Source: Verrucomicrobiota bacterium (GTDB taxonomy: Bacteria; Verrucomicrobiota; Verrucomicrobiia; Limisphaerales; UBA11358). From it: a stretch of 54,467 bases of DNA. Under the pieces are notes generated by a model. That model saw only the letters and a program-made list of their open reading frames with translations, was not told the origin of the DNA and made no database searches. Positions 36,924 through 48,074 of this stretch are shown piece after piece. Each line of letters starts with the position of its first letter. Position 1 is the stretch's first letter. The translations under genes and the position numbers were made by a program. The stretch covers positions 1 to 54,467 of the forward strand of contig JAGWMQ010000009.1 in assembly GCA_028873125.1 (NCBI GenBank), written 5' to 3'.

Positions 36924-38177
36924 ATGAGTGACAAACACGGTTACATGAAGGCGCTCAAGTGCCGCGAATGCGGCCGCGAGTATCCGCTCGAAGCCACACA
37001 CGTCTGCGAGTTCGACTTCGGCCCGTTGGAAGTCGCCTACGACTACGAGCGCATCAAAAAAACGATGACGCGGGCGGCCATCCAGTCGCGCCCGCACACC
37101 ATGTGGCGCTACCGCGAATTGCTGCCGGTGGCCGGCGACCCGACGGTCGGCCTGCAGGCCGGTTTCACGCCGCTGGTCAAGGCCGACCGGCTCGCCAAAC
37201 GCCTCGGCATCCGCGAATTGTGGATCAAGAACGACGCGGTGAATTATCCGACGCTCTCGTTCAAGGACCGCGTCGTGAGCGTGGCGTTGAGCCGCTCGCG
37301 CGAACTCGGCTTTGACACGGTCGCCTGCGCCTCCACGGGGAACCTGGCCAATTCCGTGGCGGCCCAGGCCGCCAGCGCCGGCTTGACATCCTACGTGTTC
37401 ATTCCGTCGGATTTGGAGCAGGGCAAGATTTTGAACTCGCTCATCTACGGGGCGAACGTCATCGGCATCAAGGGCCATTACGACGAGGTGAACCGGCTCT
37501 GCGCGGAGATCGCCGGCAAGTTCGGCTGGGCGTTTGTGAACGTGAACATGCGGCCGTATTACGCCGAAGGCTCCAAGAGCATGGCCTTTGAAATCGCCGA
37601 GCAACTGGGCTGGCGCGCGCCGCAACACACCGTGGTGCCGATGGCCTCCGGCTCGTTGCTCACCAAGATTCACAAGGGCTACCAGGAATTGGCAAAAGTC
37701 GGACTCATCGCCGGCCAGTCGAAAATTCACGGCGCGCAGGCGACAGGCTGTTCGCCGATCTCCGTGGCCCACAAGGCAGGCCTGGATTTCTTCAAGCCGG
37801 TCAAGCCCGACACCATCGCCAAGTCGCTGGCCATCGGCACGCCCGCCGACGGCTTTTACGCGCTGCGCGCCATCAAGGAATCCGGCGGCGCGGCGGACGA
37901 CGTGACGGACGACGAAATCCGCGAGGCGATCAAGCTGCTGGCCGAGACGGAGGGCATTTTCGCCGAGACTGCCGGCGGCGTGACCGTGGGCGTGGCCAAA
38001 AAGCTGATTGCCTCCGGGAAGATTCCGCGCGAGGATTCCGCCGTCCTCTGCGTCACCGGCAACGGCCTGAAGACGCTCGACGCCGTGCAGGGTCATTGCG
38101 GCCGGCCGCGCGAAATCAAGCCGAGCCTGCGCGAGTTCGAGGCGCTGCTGGCGCATGAGGAAAAAGTGAGCGCGTAA
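36924..38177 (+). CDS. thrC: Threonine synthase-type PLP enzyme under SAM control
   Basis: 417 residues, fold type II PLP enzyme. N-terminal zinc-ribbon-like LKCRECGREYPLEATHVCEF, PLP Lys in TLSFKDRVV, ACASTGNLANS, MASGSLLTKIHKG, and VLCVTGNGLKTLDA. Threonine synthases convert O-phosphohomoserine to threonine. A SAM-I riboswitch upstream, and a sulfur carrier and NIL protein downstream, suggest that this paralog makes homocysteine from O-phosphohomoserine; this is inference. Its last 72 bases recur at 38833-38904. Confidence 0.85.
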   Translation: MSDKHGYMKALKCRECGREYPLEATHVCEFDFGPLEVAYDYERIKKTMTRAAIQSRPHTMWRYRELLPVAGDPTVGLQAGFTPLVKADRLAKRLGIRELWIKNDAVNYPTLSFKDRVVSVALSRSRELGFDTVACASTGNLANSVAAQAASAGLTSYVFIPSDLEQGKILNSLIYGANVIGIKGHYDEVNRLCAEIAGKFGWAFVNVNMRPYYAEGSKSMAFEIAEQLGWRAPQHTVVPMASGSLLTKIHKGYQELAKVGLIAGQSKIHGAQATGCSPISVAHKAGLDFFKPVKPDTIAKSLAIGTPADGFYALRAIKESGGAADDVTDDEIREAIKLLAETEGIFAETAGGVTVGVAKKLIASGKIPREDSAVLCVTGNGLKTLDAVQGHCGRPREIKPSLREFEALLAHEEKVSA

Positions 38178-38186
38178 TTCTCAGAA

Positions 38187-38441
38187 ATGAATTTTCGGTT
38201 TTCAAAGCACGCCGAAAATGAACTTGTCCTGCGGCAAATTCCGCGCGAGTTTGCCGAAAGAGTTTTACGCGAGCCGCAGCAAATCGTGCTGGAACGTCCG
38301 CCGAAAAAAGCGTATCAGTCGAAGGTGGACTTGGGCGGCAAGATTTTCCTGCTGCGCGTGATTGTGGACGACACGACAAAACCTGTCACAATCGTGACAT
38401 TGTATCGGACAAAGAAAATCAACAAATACTGGAAGCCATGA
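38187..38441 (+). CDS. DUF4258 protein, RelE-like toxin candidate
   Basis: 84 residues: FRFSKHAENELVLRQIPREF, VLERPPKKAYQSKVDLGGK, then FLLRVIVDDTTKPVTIVTLY. This is a compact alpha-beta protein with the His and Arg pattern of DUF4258, a RelE/BrnT-like fold often paired with DUF2283. It starts 9 bases after thrC and overlaps DUF2283 by ATGA. The lower GC relative to thrC suggests transfer. Toxin activity is inferred from the pairing. Confidence 0.7.
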   Translation: MNFRFSKHAENELVLRQIPREFAERVLREPQQIVLERPPKKAYQSKVDLGGKIFLLRVIVDDTTKPVTIVTLYRTKKINKYWKP

Positions 38442-38653
38442 AAGTCAGCTACGATCCAGAAGTGGATGTCCTCCACGTCATCTTCAGCAACGCGCCGATT
38501 GAAGAAAGCGACGAGGACAAGCCCGGCGTGATTTTGGATTACGACAAGGACGGCAACGTCGTGGGCGTGGAAATTCTCGATGCGCAAAAACGTTTGGGCG
38601 GAAAGGAAAATGTGCGCGAAGTGGAATTGGAAGGCGTGGCTTTGAGCCATTGA
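38438..38653 (+). CDS. DUF2283 protein, probable antitoxin
   Basis: 71 residues with the DUF2283 signature: MKVSYDPEVDVLHVIFS at the start, PGVILDYDKDGNVVGVEILDA in the middle. DUF2283 proteins are small beta-rich partners of DUF4258. The ATGA overlap with the preceding gene indicates coupling. No DNA-binding domain is present. Confidence 0.8.
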   Translation: MKVSYDPEVDVLHVIFSNAPIEESDEDKPGVILDYDKDGNVVGVEILDAQKRLGGKENVREVELEGVALSH

Positions 38654-38656
38654 AAA

Positions 38657-38827
38657 ATGAATCACGTGAGAAATTCACGGAGAAACGTCATCCGCCAAAC
38701 CTCCGCTCTGCACGAGCAGTTGGAAGATTTGGACGACTATCTGGATTTGTTGGAAGCCCGCGCCCGCAACAAAGGCAAACGCACTTACAGAATGGGTGAA
38801 GTGCGCAAAGAACTCGAACTGGCTTGA
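38657..38827 (+). CDS. Small helical protein at the end of the thrC cassette
   Basis: 56 residues from MNHVRNSRRN to EVRKELELA. Helical and charged (HEQLEDLDDYLDLLEARARN), followed by a basic turn and KGKRTYRMGEVRKEL. This resembles small antitoxin or prevent-host-death helpers but matches no family I can name. It starts 3 bases after the DUF2283 stop, and its stop is 5 bases before the second thrC end. Confidence 0.5.
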   Translation: MNHVRNSRRNVIRQTSALHEQLEDLDDYLDLLEARARNKGKRTYRMGEVRKELELA

Positions 38828-38832
38828 ATGGA

Positions 38833-38976
38833 CCGCGCGAAATCAAGCCGAGCCTGCGCGAGTTCGAGGCGCTGCTGGCGCAGGGAGAAAAAGTGAATGC
38901 TTGATCTATGCCAATAAAAGTCCGAATCCCCACGCCGCTCCGCGAGTTGACGAACAACGCGGAGTTGGTCGAAGTC
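38833..38976 (+). repeat. Relic of the original thrC-moaD junction
   Basis: 38833-38904 repeats the last 24 codons of thrC (65 of 72 bases identical; the first 49 are identical) and ends EKVNA-TGA. After TCT, ATG at 38908 opens MPIKVRIPTPLRELTNNAE, a copy of the moaD-like start (63 of 69 bases) that decays after about 23 codons. It shows that thrC and moaD were once 3 bases apart and that separate cassettes now lie on either side. Confidence 0.93.
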
Positions 38977-39051
38977 AGTGTGGCCGCCGTCGGCGTTCGC
39001 GGCGGCGTTCGCGGCTTGGCAGACTGGATTTGGCCGTGTTAGATTGACGCC

Positions 39052-39291
39052 ATGAAAACGATTTCAACTTGGCAACTTCGTTCGCAGACGCGCTCGCTCG
39101 TGCGCACGCTGGAGAACGGCAAAGCCGTTTCGCTGATTCATCGCGGTCATCGGTTGGCGCAAATCTGGCCTTTGAAATCCATAAATGGCGTCCGCGCAGA
39201 CGACCCGCTTTATCGTTTTCCCCGGCTGGCGGAAAAAATGGCAAAGCCGTTGACCGACCGGGAAATTGACCGCCTCGTATATGGCGGCTGA
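39052..39291 (+). CDS. Phd/YefM-like antitoxin
   Basis: 79 residues: MKTISTWQLRSQTRSLVRTL, ENGKAVSLIHRGHRLAQIWP, then a loose C-terminus with LTDREIDRLVYGG. The pattern of beta strand, helix and 'GKAVSLIHRGHRLA' matches Phd/YefM antitoxins, which bind DNA by the N-terminal half and the toxin by the tail. It overlaps the PIN gene by 11 bases. Confidence 0.7.
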   Translation: MKTISTWQLRSQTRSLVRTLENGKAVSLIHRGHRLAQIWPLKSINGVRADDPLYRFPRLAEKMAKPLTDREIDRLVYGG

Positions 39292-39700
39292 ACCGTTGTT
39301 CATTGACACCGGCGGTTTTTACGCTTTGGTTTCGACGGAAAGCGCATCACATGGAAGATCCGCCGCCGTCATGGAAGAATGCCGCCGCATCCGCCGCCGC
39401 GCAGTGACGACTGATTATATTTTGGATGAAGCCGCGACCTTGTTTCGCGCAAGAGGTTTGAAAAGGCAATTGAAAGAATTTTTGCGACTGGCAGAAACTT
39501 CGCATGCCTTGAACGTTGAATGGATGACGCCGGAGCGTTTTGCGGCAGCGCGAAAATTTATGCTGAAGCATCTGGATCAGGAATTTTCATTCACGGATTG
39601 TGTGAGTTTCGTCGTGATGAAGGAATTGCGTCTCACGGATGCGTAGGCGACGGATAAGCATTTTCGCATTGCTGCATTTAATCCTTTGCTGCTCGAATAA
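39281..39700 (+). pseudogene. PIN-domain (VapC-like) toxin with premature amber stop
   Basis: From MAAEPLFIDTGGFYAL the first acidic residue (IDTGG) and later TTDYILDEA and FSFTDCVSFVVMKE are visible, as in PIN ribonucleases. A TAG at 39644-39646 ends the frame after LTDA. The same frame continues ATDKHFRIAAFNPLLLE to TAA at 39700, where TDKHF is the usual last acidic motif. Without readthrough the enzyme lacks that residue and is probably inactive. Confidence 0.8.
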
Positions 39701-39732
39701 AATTTGTCCGCCAAAAATTTGAAATTTAATCT

Positions 39733-40008
39733 ATGCCAAAAAAAGTCCGAATCCCAACGCCGCTCCGCAAGTTGACCAACAACGCGGATCTGGTCGAAGT
39801 CAACGCCGCCACCATTGGCGAGGCGATTGCCGAATTGCAGTCGCGCTATCCCGGCATCCAGGAACGGCTCGTGGATGACAAGGGCGAAGTGCGCCGTTTC
39901 GTCAACGTCTATGTCAACGAGGAGGACATCCGCTTCTTGGAAAACAAAGAAACACCGCTCAAGGACGGCGACGAAATCAGCATCATCCCCGCCATCGCGG
40001 GTGGTTGA
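39733..40008 (+). CDS. MoaD/ThiS-like sulfur-carrier protein
   Basis: 91 residues of beta-grasp fold: KVRIPTPLRKLTNNADLVEV, IGEAIAELQSRYPGIQERLV, VNVYVNEEDIRFL, KDGDEISIIPAIAGG. The C-terminal Gly-Gly is the site of adenylation and thiocarboxylation. Placed after thrC under a SAM riboswitch, it may deliver sulfide for homocysteine rather than for molybdopterin. The ThiF/MoeB-type activator is not in the window. Confidence 0.88.
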   Translation: MPKKVRIPTPLRKLTNNADLVEVNAATIGEAIAELQSRYPGIQERLVDDKGEVRRFVNVYVNEEDIRFLENKETPLKDGDEISIIPAIAGG

Positions 40009-40042
40009 TTTGTTAAAGCGTCGAAGCGTTGAAGCGGAATGC

Positions 40043-40076
40043 AATCGTAAATCGTAAATCCAGAATCATAAATTCA
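40043..40076. repeat. ATCGTAAATCGT-type repeat before the NIL gene
   Basis: AATCGTAAATCGTAAATCC is a near copy of the repeat between secDF and terC. It fills the gap between the sulfur-carrier and NIL genes. Confidence 0.5.
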
Positions 40077-40082
40077 ACCGCC

Positions 40083-40373
40083 ATGCCAAAGGCCCCCAAA
40101 AAAATGATGCCGGCAACGAAGCCGACCAGCCCCACTCAACAGAGATTGTGGCTGATGTACCCCCCGCGGCTCATCAAAAAGCCGTTCATCTGGGAGGTCG
40201 GCCACAAGTTCAAGGTCGTCACCAACATCCGCCAGGCCACCGTGACCGACGAAATTGGCATCGTCTGCCTGGAGCTGGACGGCCCGCGCGACGAAGTGAA
40301 GGCCGCCATCCGCTGGCTGGAGAAAAACGGCGTGAACGTCGAGCCGGTGGAAATCAGCGTGGTGGAGAGCTGA
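40083..40373 (+). CDS. NIL-domain protein
   Basis: 96 residues. After a Lys/Pro-rich start (MPKAPKKMMPATK) the ferredoxin-like NIL domain runs from RLWLMYPPRLIKKPFIWEVG through VTNIRQATVTDEIGIVCLEL to AAIRWLEKNGVNVEP. NIL domains occur at the C-terminus of MetN methionine transporters and in homocysteine-synthesis proteins. It ends one base before the convergent atpC stop. Start at 40083 is chosen over 40029. Confidence 0.88.
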   Translation: MPKAPKKMMPATKPTSPTQQRLWLMYPPRLIKKPFIWEVGHKFKVVTNIRQATVTDEIGIVCLELDGPRDEVKAAIRWLEKNGVNVEPVEISVVES

Positions 40374-40374
40374 T

Positions 40375-40779
40375 TTATCTTTTCCGCAGCCGTCTGACCC
40401 TGAGCTGGGTGGTAGCGTGAAGGAGCGCCGCCTGGAGGTGCGCGGCTTCCTCGGCGCTGACTTTTTCGGCGAGGCGGGCCTCGGCGTTTTTCCGGGCCTG
40501 CTCGGCGGCGGCCTCATCAATGTTTTCGGCGCGCACGGCCATGTCGGTGAGCACGGCCACCCGCCCGCCGGTCACCTGCACAAAGCCGTCCCCCACAGCC
40601 AGGAAAATCGTGTCCTTACCCTTTTGGGCGACGATTTCGCCGGCGGCCAACTGGGTCATCAGCGGCATGTGCTGGGGCAAAATGCCCATCTCGCCTTCCG
40701 TGCCGGTGAGCGTGACCATGTCCACGTCCTCGGAAAAAATCTTCGCCTCGGGCGTGACGATTTCCAATCTAATTGTCAT
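40375..40779 (-). CDS. atpC: ATP synthase epsilon subunit
   Basis: 134 residues: beta-sandwich domain with IVTPEAKIFSEDVDMVTL, GEMGILPQHMPLMTQL, and a C-terminal helical hairpin (AEQARKNAEARLAEKVSAEE). It is the central-stalk subunit that couples and brakes rotation, and the last gene of the atp operon. Confidence 0.96.
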   Translation of the reverse strand: MTIRLEIVTPEAKIFSEDVDMVTLTGTEGEMGILPQHMPLMTQLAAGEIVAQKGKDTIFLAVGDGFVQVTGGRVAVLTDMAVRAENIDEAAAEQARKNAEARLAEKVSAEEAAHLQAALLHATTQLRVRRLRKR

Positions 40780-40840
40780 TCACTTAATCGTTTGAGGGTT
40801 GAGCCATTGAACCGATTCAACCATTCCACGCGGCCACGGA

Positions 40841-44739
<3,899 letters not shown>

Positions 44740-44756
44740 AAATTTTCAACAATTTC

Positions 44757-44826
44757 TAGCCGCAAAAGAACACAAAATTCGCAAAGAAATTTTTTCCATT
44801 TTTGTGTTCTTCGAGTTCTTTCGTGG
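44757..44826. repeat. Inverted AAAGAACACAAAA repeat between atpH and atpA
   Basis: AAAGAACACAAAA (44765-44777) and its complement TTTTGTGTTCTT (about 44802-44814) form an inverted pair flanked by AGCCGC/GTGGCT. It belongs with the AACACAGAG-type elements near 6.64 and 11.85 kb. It could act as an mRNA processing or folding site in the operon. Confidence 0.65.
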
Positions 44827-44831
44827 CTGTT

Positions 44832-45224
44832 TCAAAAACTCGCCGCCAGCCCTTCCAACTTGGTTTTCACGCTGCCGTCGTAGAGATCGCTGCCCACGCG
44901 AATCTTCAGCCCGCCGACGAGCGCCGGATTTTCGGCGAACGACACGTCCACGCCCGGGCCGTAAACGGTCCGGATCCGCCGGGCCACGTCGGTTTGCAAA
45001 TCGGCAGGCAGCGGCGCGGGACTTTCCACGCGGGCGGCGCGCTGCTCCAAATCCAGCTTCACCAGACGGTGCAGCCGCGTTAAAACTTCCATGTAACCGC
45101 GCGACTTTTGCGCCAGGAGCAGCGCCACCGTCCGCCGGATGCGGTTTTCGTCCAGCACGCCGGCGAAGTGGCAACTGCGGAACAGTTGCCGGGCCTCGCG
45201 TTGCGCCAGCTTGGAGGTTTTCAT
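44832..45224 (-). CDS. atpH: ATP synthase delta subunit
   Basis: 130 residues, from MKTSKLAQREARQLFRSC, shorter than the usual 175-180. The C-terminal signature VDVSFAENPALVGGLKIRVG, SDLYDGSVKTKLEGL is intact; the N-terminal helical bundle appears shortened. Peripheral-stalk subunit linking F1 to the b dimer. A longer start at 45266 adds a non-homologous MSGRRGAP segment. Confidence 0.9.
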   Translation of the reverse strand: MKTSKLAQREARQLFRSCHFAGVLDENRIRRTVALLLAQKSRGYMEVLTRLHRLVKLDLEQRAARVESPAPLPADLQTDVARRIRTVYGPGVDVSFAENPALVGGLKIRVGSDLYDGSVKTKLEGLAASF

Positions 45225-45289
45225 GCGAATTTCAGGCCGGGTCGGCGCGCCGCGCCGACCGGACACCGCAACGCGGCGTCCCTGCCCAT

Positions 45290-45778
45290 TCAGGCCGCCA
45301 GTTGCCTCTCCGTTTCCTCGGCCAGGCGCCGCTGGTCTTCCGGCGTGAGAATTTTTCCGGTGACCGTCGTCGTGGTCTGGACGACGAGGCGGCCGACCTC
45401 GCGTTTCAATTCGCCCAGCATTTGCACGCGTTCCTGGGCGGCGGCCTCCCGCGCCTTGGCGACGATTTGTTCGGCGGTGGCGACGGCCTTTTGCGTCTCC
45501 TGTTCGCGCACGCGCGCGGCGGCCTGACGGGCCTCGTCAATCAGCCGGTTCGCCTGGTCGCCCGCGTCCGCCAGGATTTTCTGGCGTTCGGCCTCGGTCC
45601 GCGCCAGGTCGTTTTTGATCTTCTCCGCGTTGGCCAGGCCTTGGGCGATTCTCTCACGGCGCAACTGGAGCATGACGAAGATTGGCTTGTAGGCGAAGCG
45701 CCACAAGATGAAAAAGACGATCGAGAAGCTGATCGTCTGGGTGATCAGCACCTTCCAGTCAATTCCCAATTCGCTCAT
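45290..45778 (-). CDS. atpF: ATP synthase b subunit
   Basis: 162 residues: one N-terminal membrane helix (ITQTISFSIVFFILWRFAYK) followed by a long charged coiled coil (LARTEAERQKILADAGDQANRL). Stator stalk. Only one b gene is present, so a b homodimer is likely. Confidence 0.96.
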   Translation of the reverse strand: MSELGIDWKVLITQTISFSIVFFILWRFAYKPIFVMLQLRRERIAQGLANAEKIKNDLARTEAERQKILADAGDQANRLIDEARQAAARVREQETQKAVATAEQIVAKAREAAAQERVQMLGELKREVGRLVVQTTTTVTGKILTPEDQRRLAEETERQLAA

Positions 45779-45787
45779 AGCGGGCTG

Positions 45788-45991
45788 TTATTTGACAACA
45801 AACCAGGCGATCACCGCCCATCCTTCGGCCAGGGCCATGCCGATGAACATGAAGATCAGGATCCGGCCGAACATGCCGGGGTTGCGGCTCATGGCGATGA
45901 GACCGCCCGCCGTGGCCAGGCCGATGGCAATGGCCGCGCCGGCAAAGGCCAGACCAATATGGATGTTGCCTGTCATTTCTGCGAGCATCAT
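45788..45991 (-). CDS. atpE: ATP synthase c subunit
   Basis: 67 residues, two membrane helices with a polar loop (SRNPGMFGR). The ion-binding carboxylate is Glu56 in FIGMALAEGWAVIAW. The Na+-binding Gln/Ser/Thr pattern is not evident, so protons are the likely ion. Two ATGs in a row (45991, 45988) leave the exact start open. Confidence 0.95.
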   Translation of the reverse strand: MMLAEMTGNIHIGLAFAGAAIAIGLATAGGLIAMSRNPGMFGRILIFMFIGMALAEGWAVIAWFVVK

Positions 45992-46055
45992 ATGCTTTTT
46001 CTCTCTGGTTGGTTTTGGTTGTCGCTCCGGCATCCGCTGCCGGGGCCTTTCAAAT

Positions 46056-47081
46056 TCAATGACCGTGTTCCTGGTCCGGGTGCGCGCACATCGTGCCGAC
46101 AAAGGCCACGACCAGCAGGGCGAAGACAAACGCCTGCACCAGGCAGACAAACGTCTCGTAGCAATAAGCCACGGTCGAAAGGGCCAGCGAAGCCAGGAAC
46201 GATTTGACGTGAAACGTCATTTCCAGGATGGTCTCGCCGGCAAAAATGTTTCCGAACAGCCGCATCGCCAGAGCCACCGGCCGGGCGAACAAAATCGAGA
46301 CCAGCTCCATTACGCCGATGAAAAGGAAGAGCAGCAGAAACAGCGGATAAAGCCATTTGTTCGTTTCCATTTTCACGCCGAAAATGTGCTTGATGAGGCC
46401 CCAGAAGCCGTTGTAACGGACCGCCCAGTAAAGGCTCATCACCAAGAAAATTCCCGCCATCGCCACCGTCAGATTCGCGTCCGTCGTCGGCGGACGGAAA
46501 AAGGGTTGCTGCACATTTTTGACCGCAAAGGGCAGCAGACTGTGTGGGACGGGCGTTCCGACCCCGATGCTGCCTACGCCGGGAATCAAATCCACATAAT
46601 TGGACAGAACGATGAAAATGAAAAAGGTCGTGGCGTAGGGAAACACCCAGCGCGCCACCCGCGGATCCAAGATGTCGCCCATCAGGCTTTCCCAGCCTTC
46701 GACGAGCGCCTCGATGACGTTTTGCATTCCCGAAGGAATCTCTTTGAGGTTTTTCCACGTGGTGGCGCGGACCACGACCAGAATAACCGCCGCCACGATC
46801 CATGTGCAGACGATGGAATTGGTGACCGGCAGCGGACCGATGTGGAACAGCACCGGGGCGGTCTGCGAAGGAAGGGTTTCTTCCTCCGCCGACGGAGGCG
46901 CCGCCGGCGGGGGCTGCGTCGTCGGACCAGAGACAGCGCTCCCCACCGGTTGGGTTGCGGCCGTCGGCGAAGACGGCGACTGCGCGTGGGCGGACACCGC
47001 GGAAACCACGGCGCACCACGCACAGACAAACAGAACGACAGCTAATCGCTTCACGCTGAAAAGTTGTCCTTCAGCCGACAC
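46056..47081 (-). CDS. atpB: ATP synthase a subunit with signal-like N-terminal extension
   Basis: 341 residues, longer than usual. Residues 1-34 look like a signal peptide (VKRLAVVLFVCAWCAVVSA), followed by a Pro/Ala linker (QPVGSAVSGPTTQPPPAAPP) and the normal a subunit. The essential Arg is in ALAMRLFGNIFAGE. Part of the linker DNA (GGTGGGGAGCGCTGTC) resembles the palindromic repeat in aceF. It heads the atp operon; atpI is not seen. Confidence 0.95.
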   Translation of the reverse strand: MSAEGQLFSVKRLAVVLFVCAWCAVVSAVSAHAQSPSSPTAATQPVGSAVSGPTTQPPPAAPPSAEEETLPSQTAPVLFHIGPLPVTNSIVCTWIVAAVILVVVRATTWKNLKEIPSGMQNVIEALVEGWESLMGDILDPRVARWVFPYATTFFIFIVLSNYVDLIPGVGSIGVGTPVPHSLLPFAVKNVQQPFFRPPTTDANLTVAMAGIFLVMSLYWAVRYNGFWGLIKHIFGVKMETNKWLYPLFLLLFLFIGVMELVSILFARPVALAMRLFGNIFAGETILEMTFHVKSFLASLALSTVAYCYETFVCLVQAFVFALLVVAFVGTMCAHPDQEHGH

Positions 47082-47191
47082 GAATTGCCCGTCGGGTCAA
47101 ACCAAGCGCGGGTCTGAAGGAGCGGGGAGAATGCCCGGTCGTGAAAAAATTCACAAGCACTTTTTGAAAAAATTTTGGCCGGGCGCCGCCG

Positions 47192-48073
47192 TCAAAACCA
47201 TTTTTGACGCAGCGTTCCGGGCGCTTCCCCCCGGACACGCAACGCCCTCAGGCTCAAGGCGTCCTGGCGTTTGGCCAGTCGTTGGCCGGCCCGGTCCCGC
47301 AGCAGGGGGCAGTGGAAGAACGCCGGCGGTTTCCAGCCGAGCGCGCGATACAACAGAAGCTGCCGGGCCGCGCTGACGAGCAAATCGGCGCCGCGCACCA
47401 CCTCGGTGACCTGCATCGCGGCATCGTCCACCACGCAGGCCAGTTGATACGCCGGGATGCCGTCGTGCCGCCAGACCACGAAGTCGCCGAAGTCTTTTCC
47501 AGCGATGAAGATCTGCCGGCCGCGATTCTCATCGTGAAACGAAACCACCTCGCCGTCGGGAATGCGGAAGCGCCAGGAGAATTTCTTCGCAGGTCGCGAG
47601 TCGAAAGTCGCAGGTTCCACTGTCCCGTTGTCCAACCCGCATCCTCCAACCGGCAACTCGTGGTTGCGCGTCCGGCACGTGTCCGGATAAATCAGTTCGT
47701 CATCCTCCGCGTGTGGCGCCGTCGTGGCCCGCTGAATATCCTTGCGCGAACAGGTGCAGGGATAAATGAAACCGCCGGCGCGCAACTTTTCCAGCGCAGA
47801 CCGGTAAAGGTGGGTCCGCTCGCTTTGAGTGTAAGACGCGAAGGGGCCGCCGCGATCCGGCCCTTCGTTCCATTCAAAACCGAACCAGCGCAGGTCTTCC
47901 AGCAGCGCCGGAACAAATTCCGGCTTGCAGCGCGCGCGGTCCAGGTCTTCGATGCGCAGAACCAGTGCGCCGCCGTGCGCCCGCGCGCGCTCCTGCGCCG
48001 TCCAAAATGTGCGCGCGTGGCCGAGATGCAGCAGACCCGTGGGTGAAGGCGCCAGCCGGCCGCGATAGGACAT
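47192..48073 (-). CDS. gluQ: Glutamyl-Q tRNA(Asp) synthetase
   Basis: Truncated GluRS paralog (293 residues) lacking the anticodon domain; it glutamylates queuosine in tRNA-Asp. HIGH motif HLGHAR, IEDLDRAR, zinc site YPCTCS ... YPDTCR, and KMSKS-like LAKRQDALSLR. Residues about 136-163 are an extra segment (NHELPVGGCGLDNGTVEPAT) encoded by repeat-like DNA. Start at 48073 (MSYRGRLAPSPTG) falls 1 base after the stop of the RmlD-like gene. Confidence 0.92.
   Translation of the reverse strand: MSYRGRLAPSPTGLLHLGHARTFWTAQERARAHGGALVLRIEDLDRARCKPEFVPALLEDLRWFGFEWNEGPDRGGPFASYTQSERTHLYRSALEKLRAGGFIYPCTCSRKDIQRATTAPHAEDDELIYPDTCRTRNHELPVGGCGLDNGTVEPATFDSRPAKKFSWRFRIPDGEVVSFHDENRGRQIFIAGKDFGDFVVWRHDGIPAYQLACVVDDAAMQVTEVVRGADLLVSAARQLLLYRALGWKPPAFFHCPLLRDRAGQRLAKRQDALSLRALRVRGEAPGTLRQKWF
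47587..47665. repeat. Repeat-like insertion within gluQ
   Basis: TCGCAGGT occurs twice around GTCGCGAGTCGAAAGTCGCAG, followed by a CCAACC-rich stretch. It encodes an extra loop absent from typical GluQ-RS, next to the zinc site. Confidence 0.45.
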
Positions 48074-48074
48074 G

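Noticed and set aside
9091-39646. Recoding of TAG as a sense codon, suggested by in-frame TAGs in the RAYT and PIN genes
   Set aside because: pyrB and purF both end naturally at TAG, so TAG is a normal stop here. The two genes are mobile or toxin genes prone to decay.
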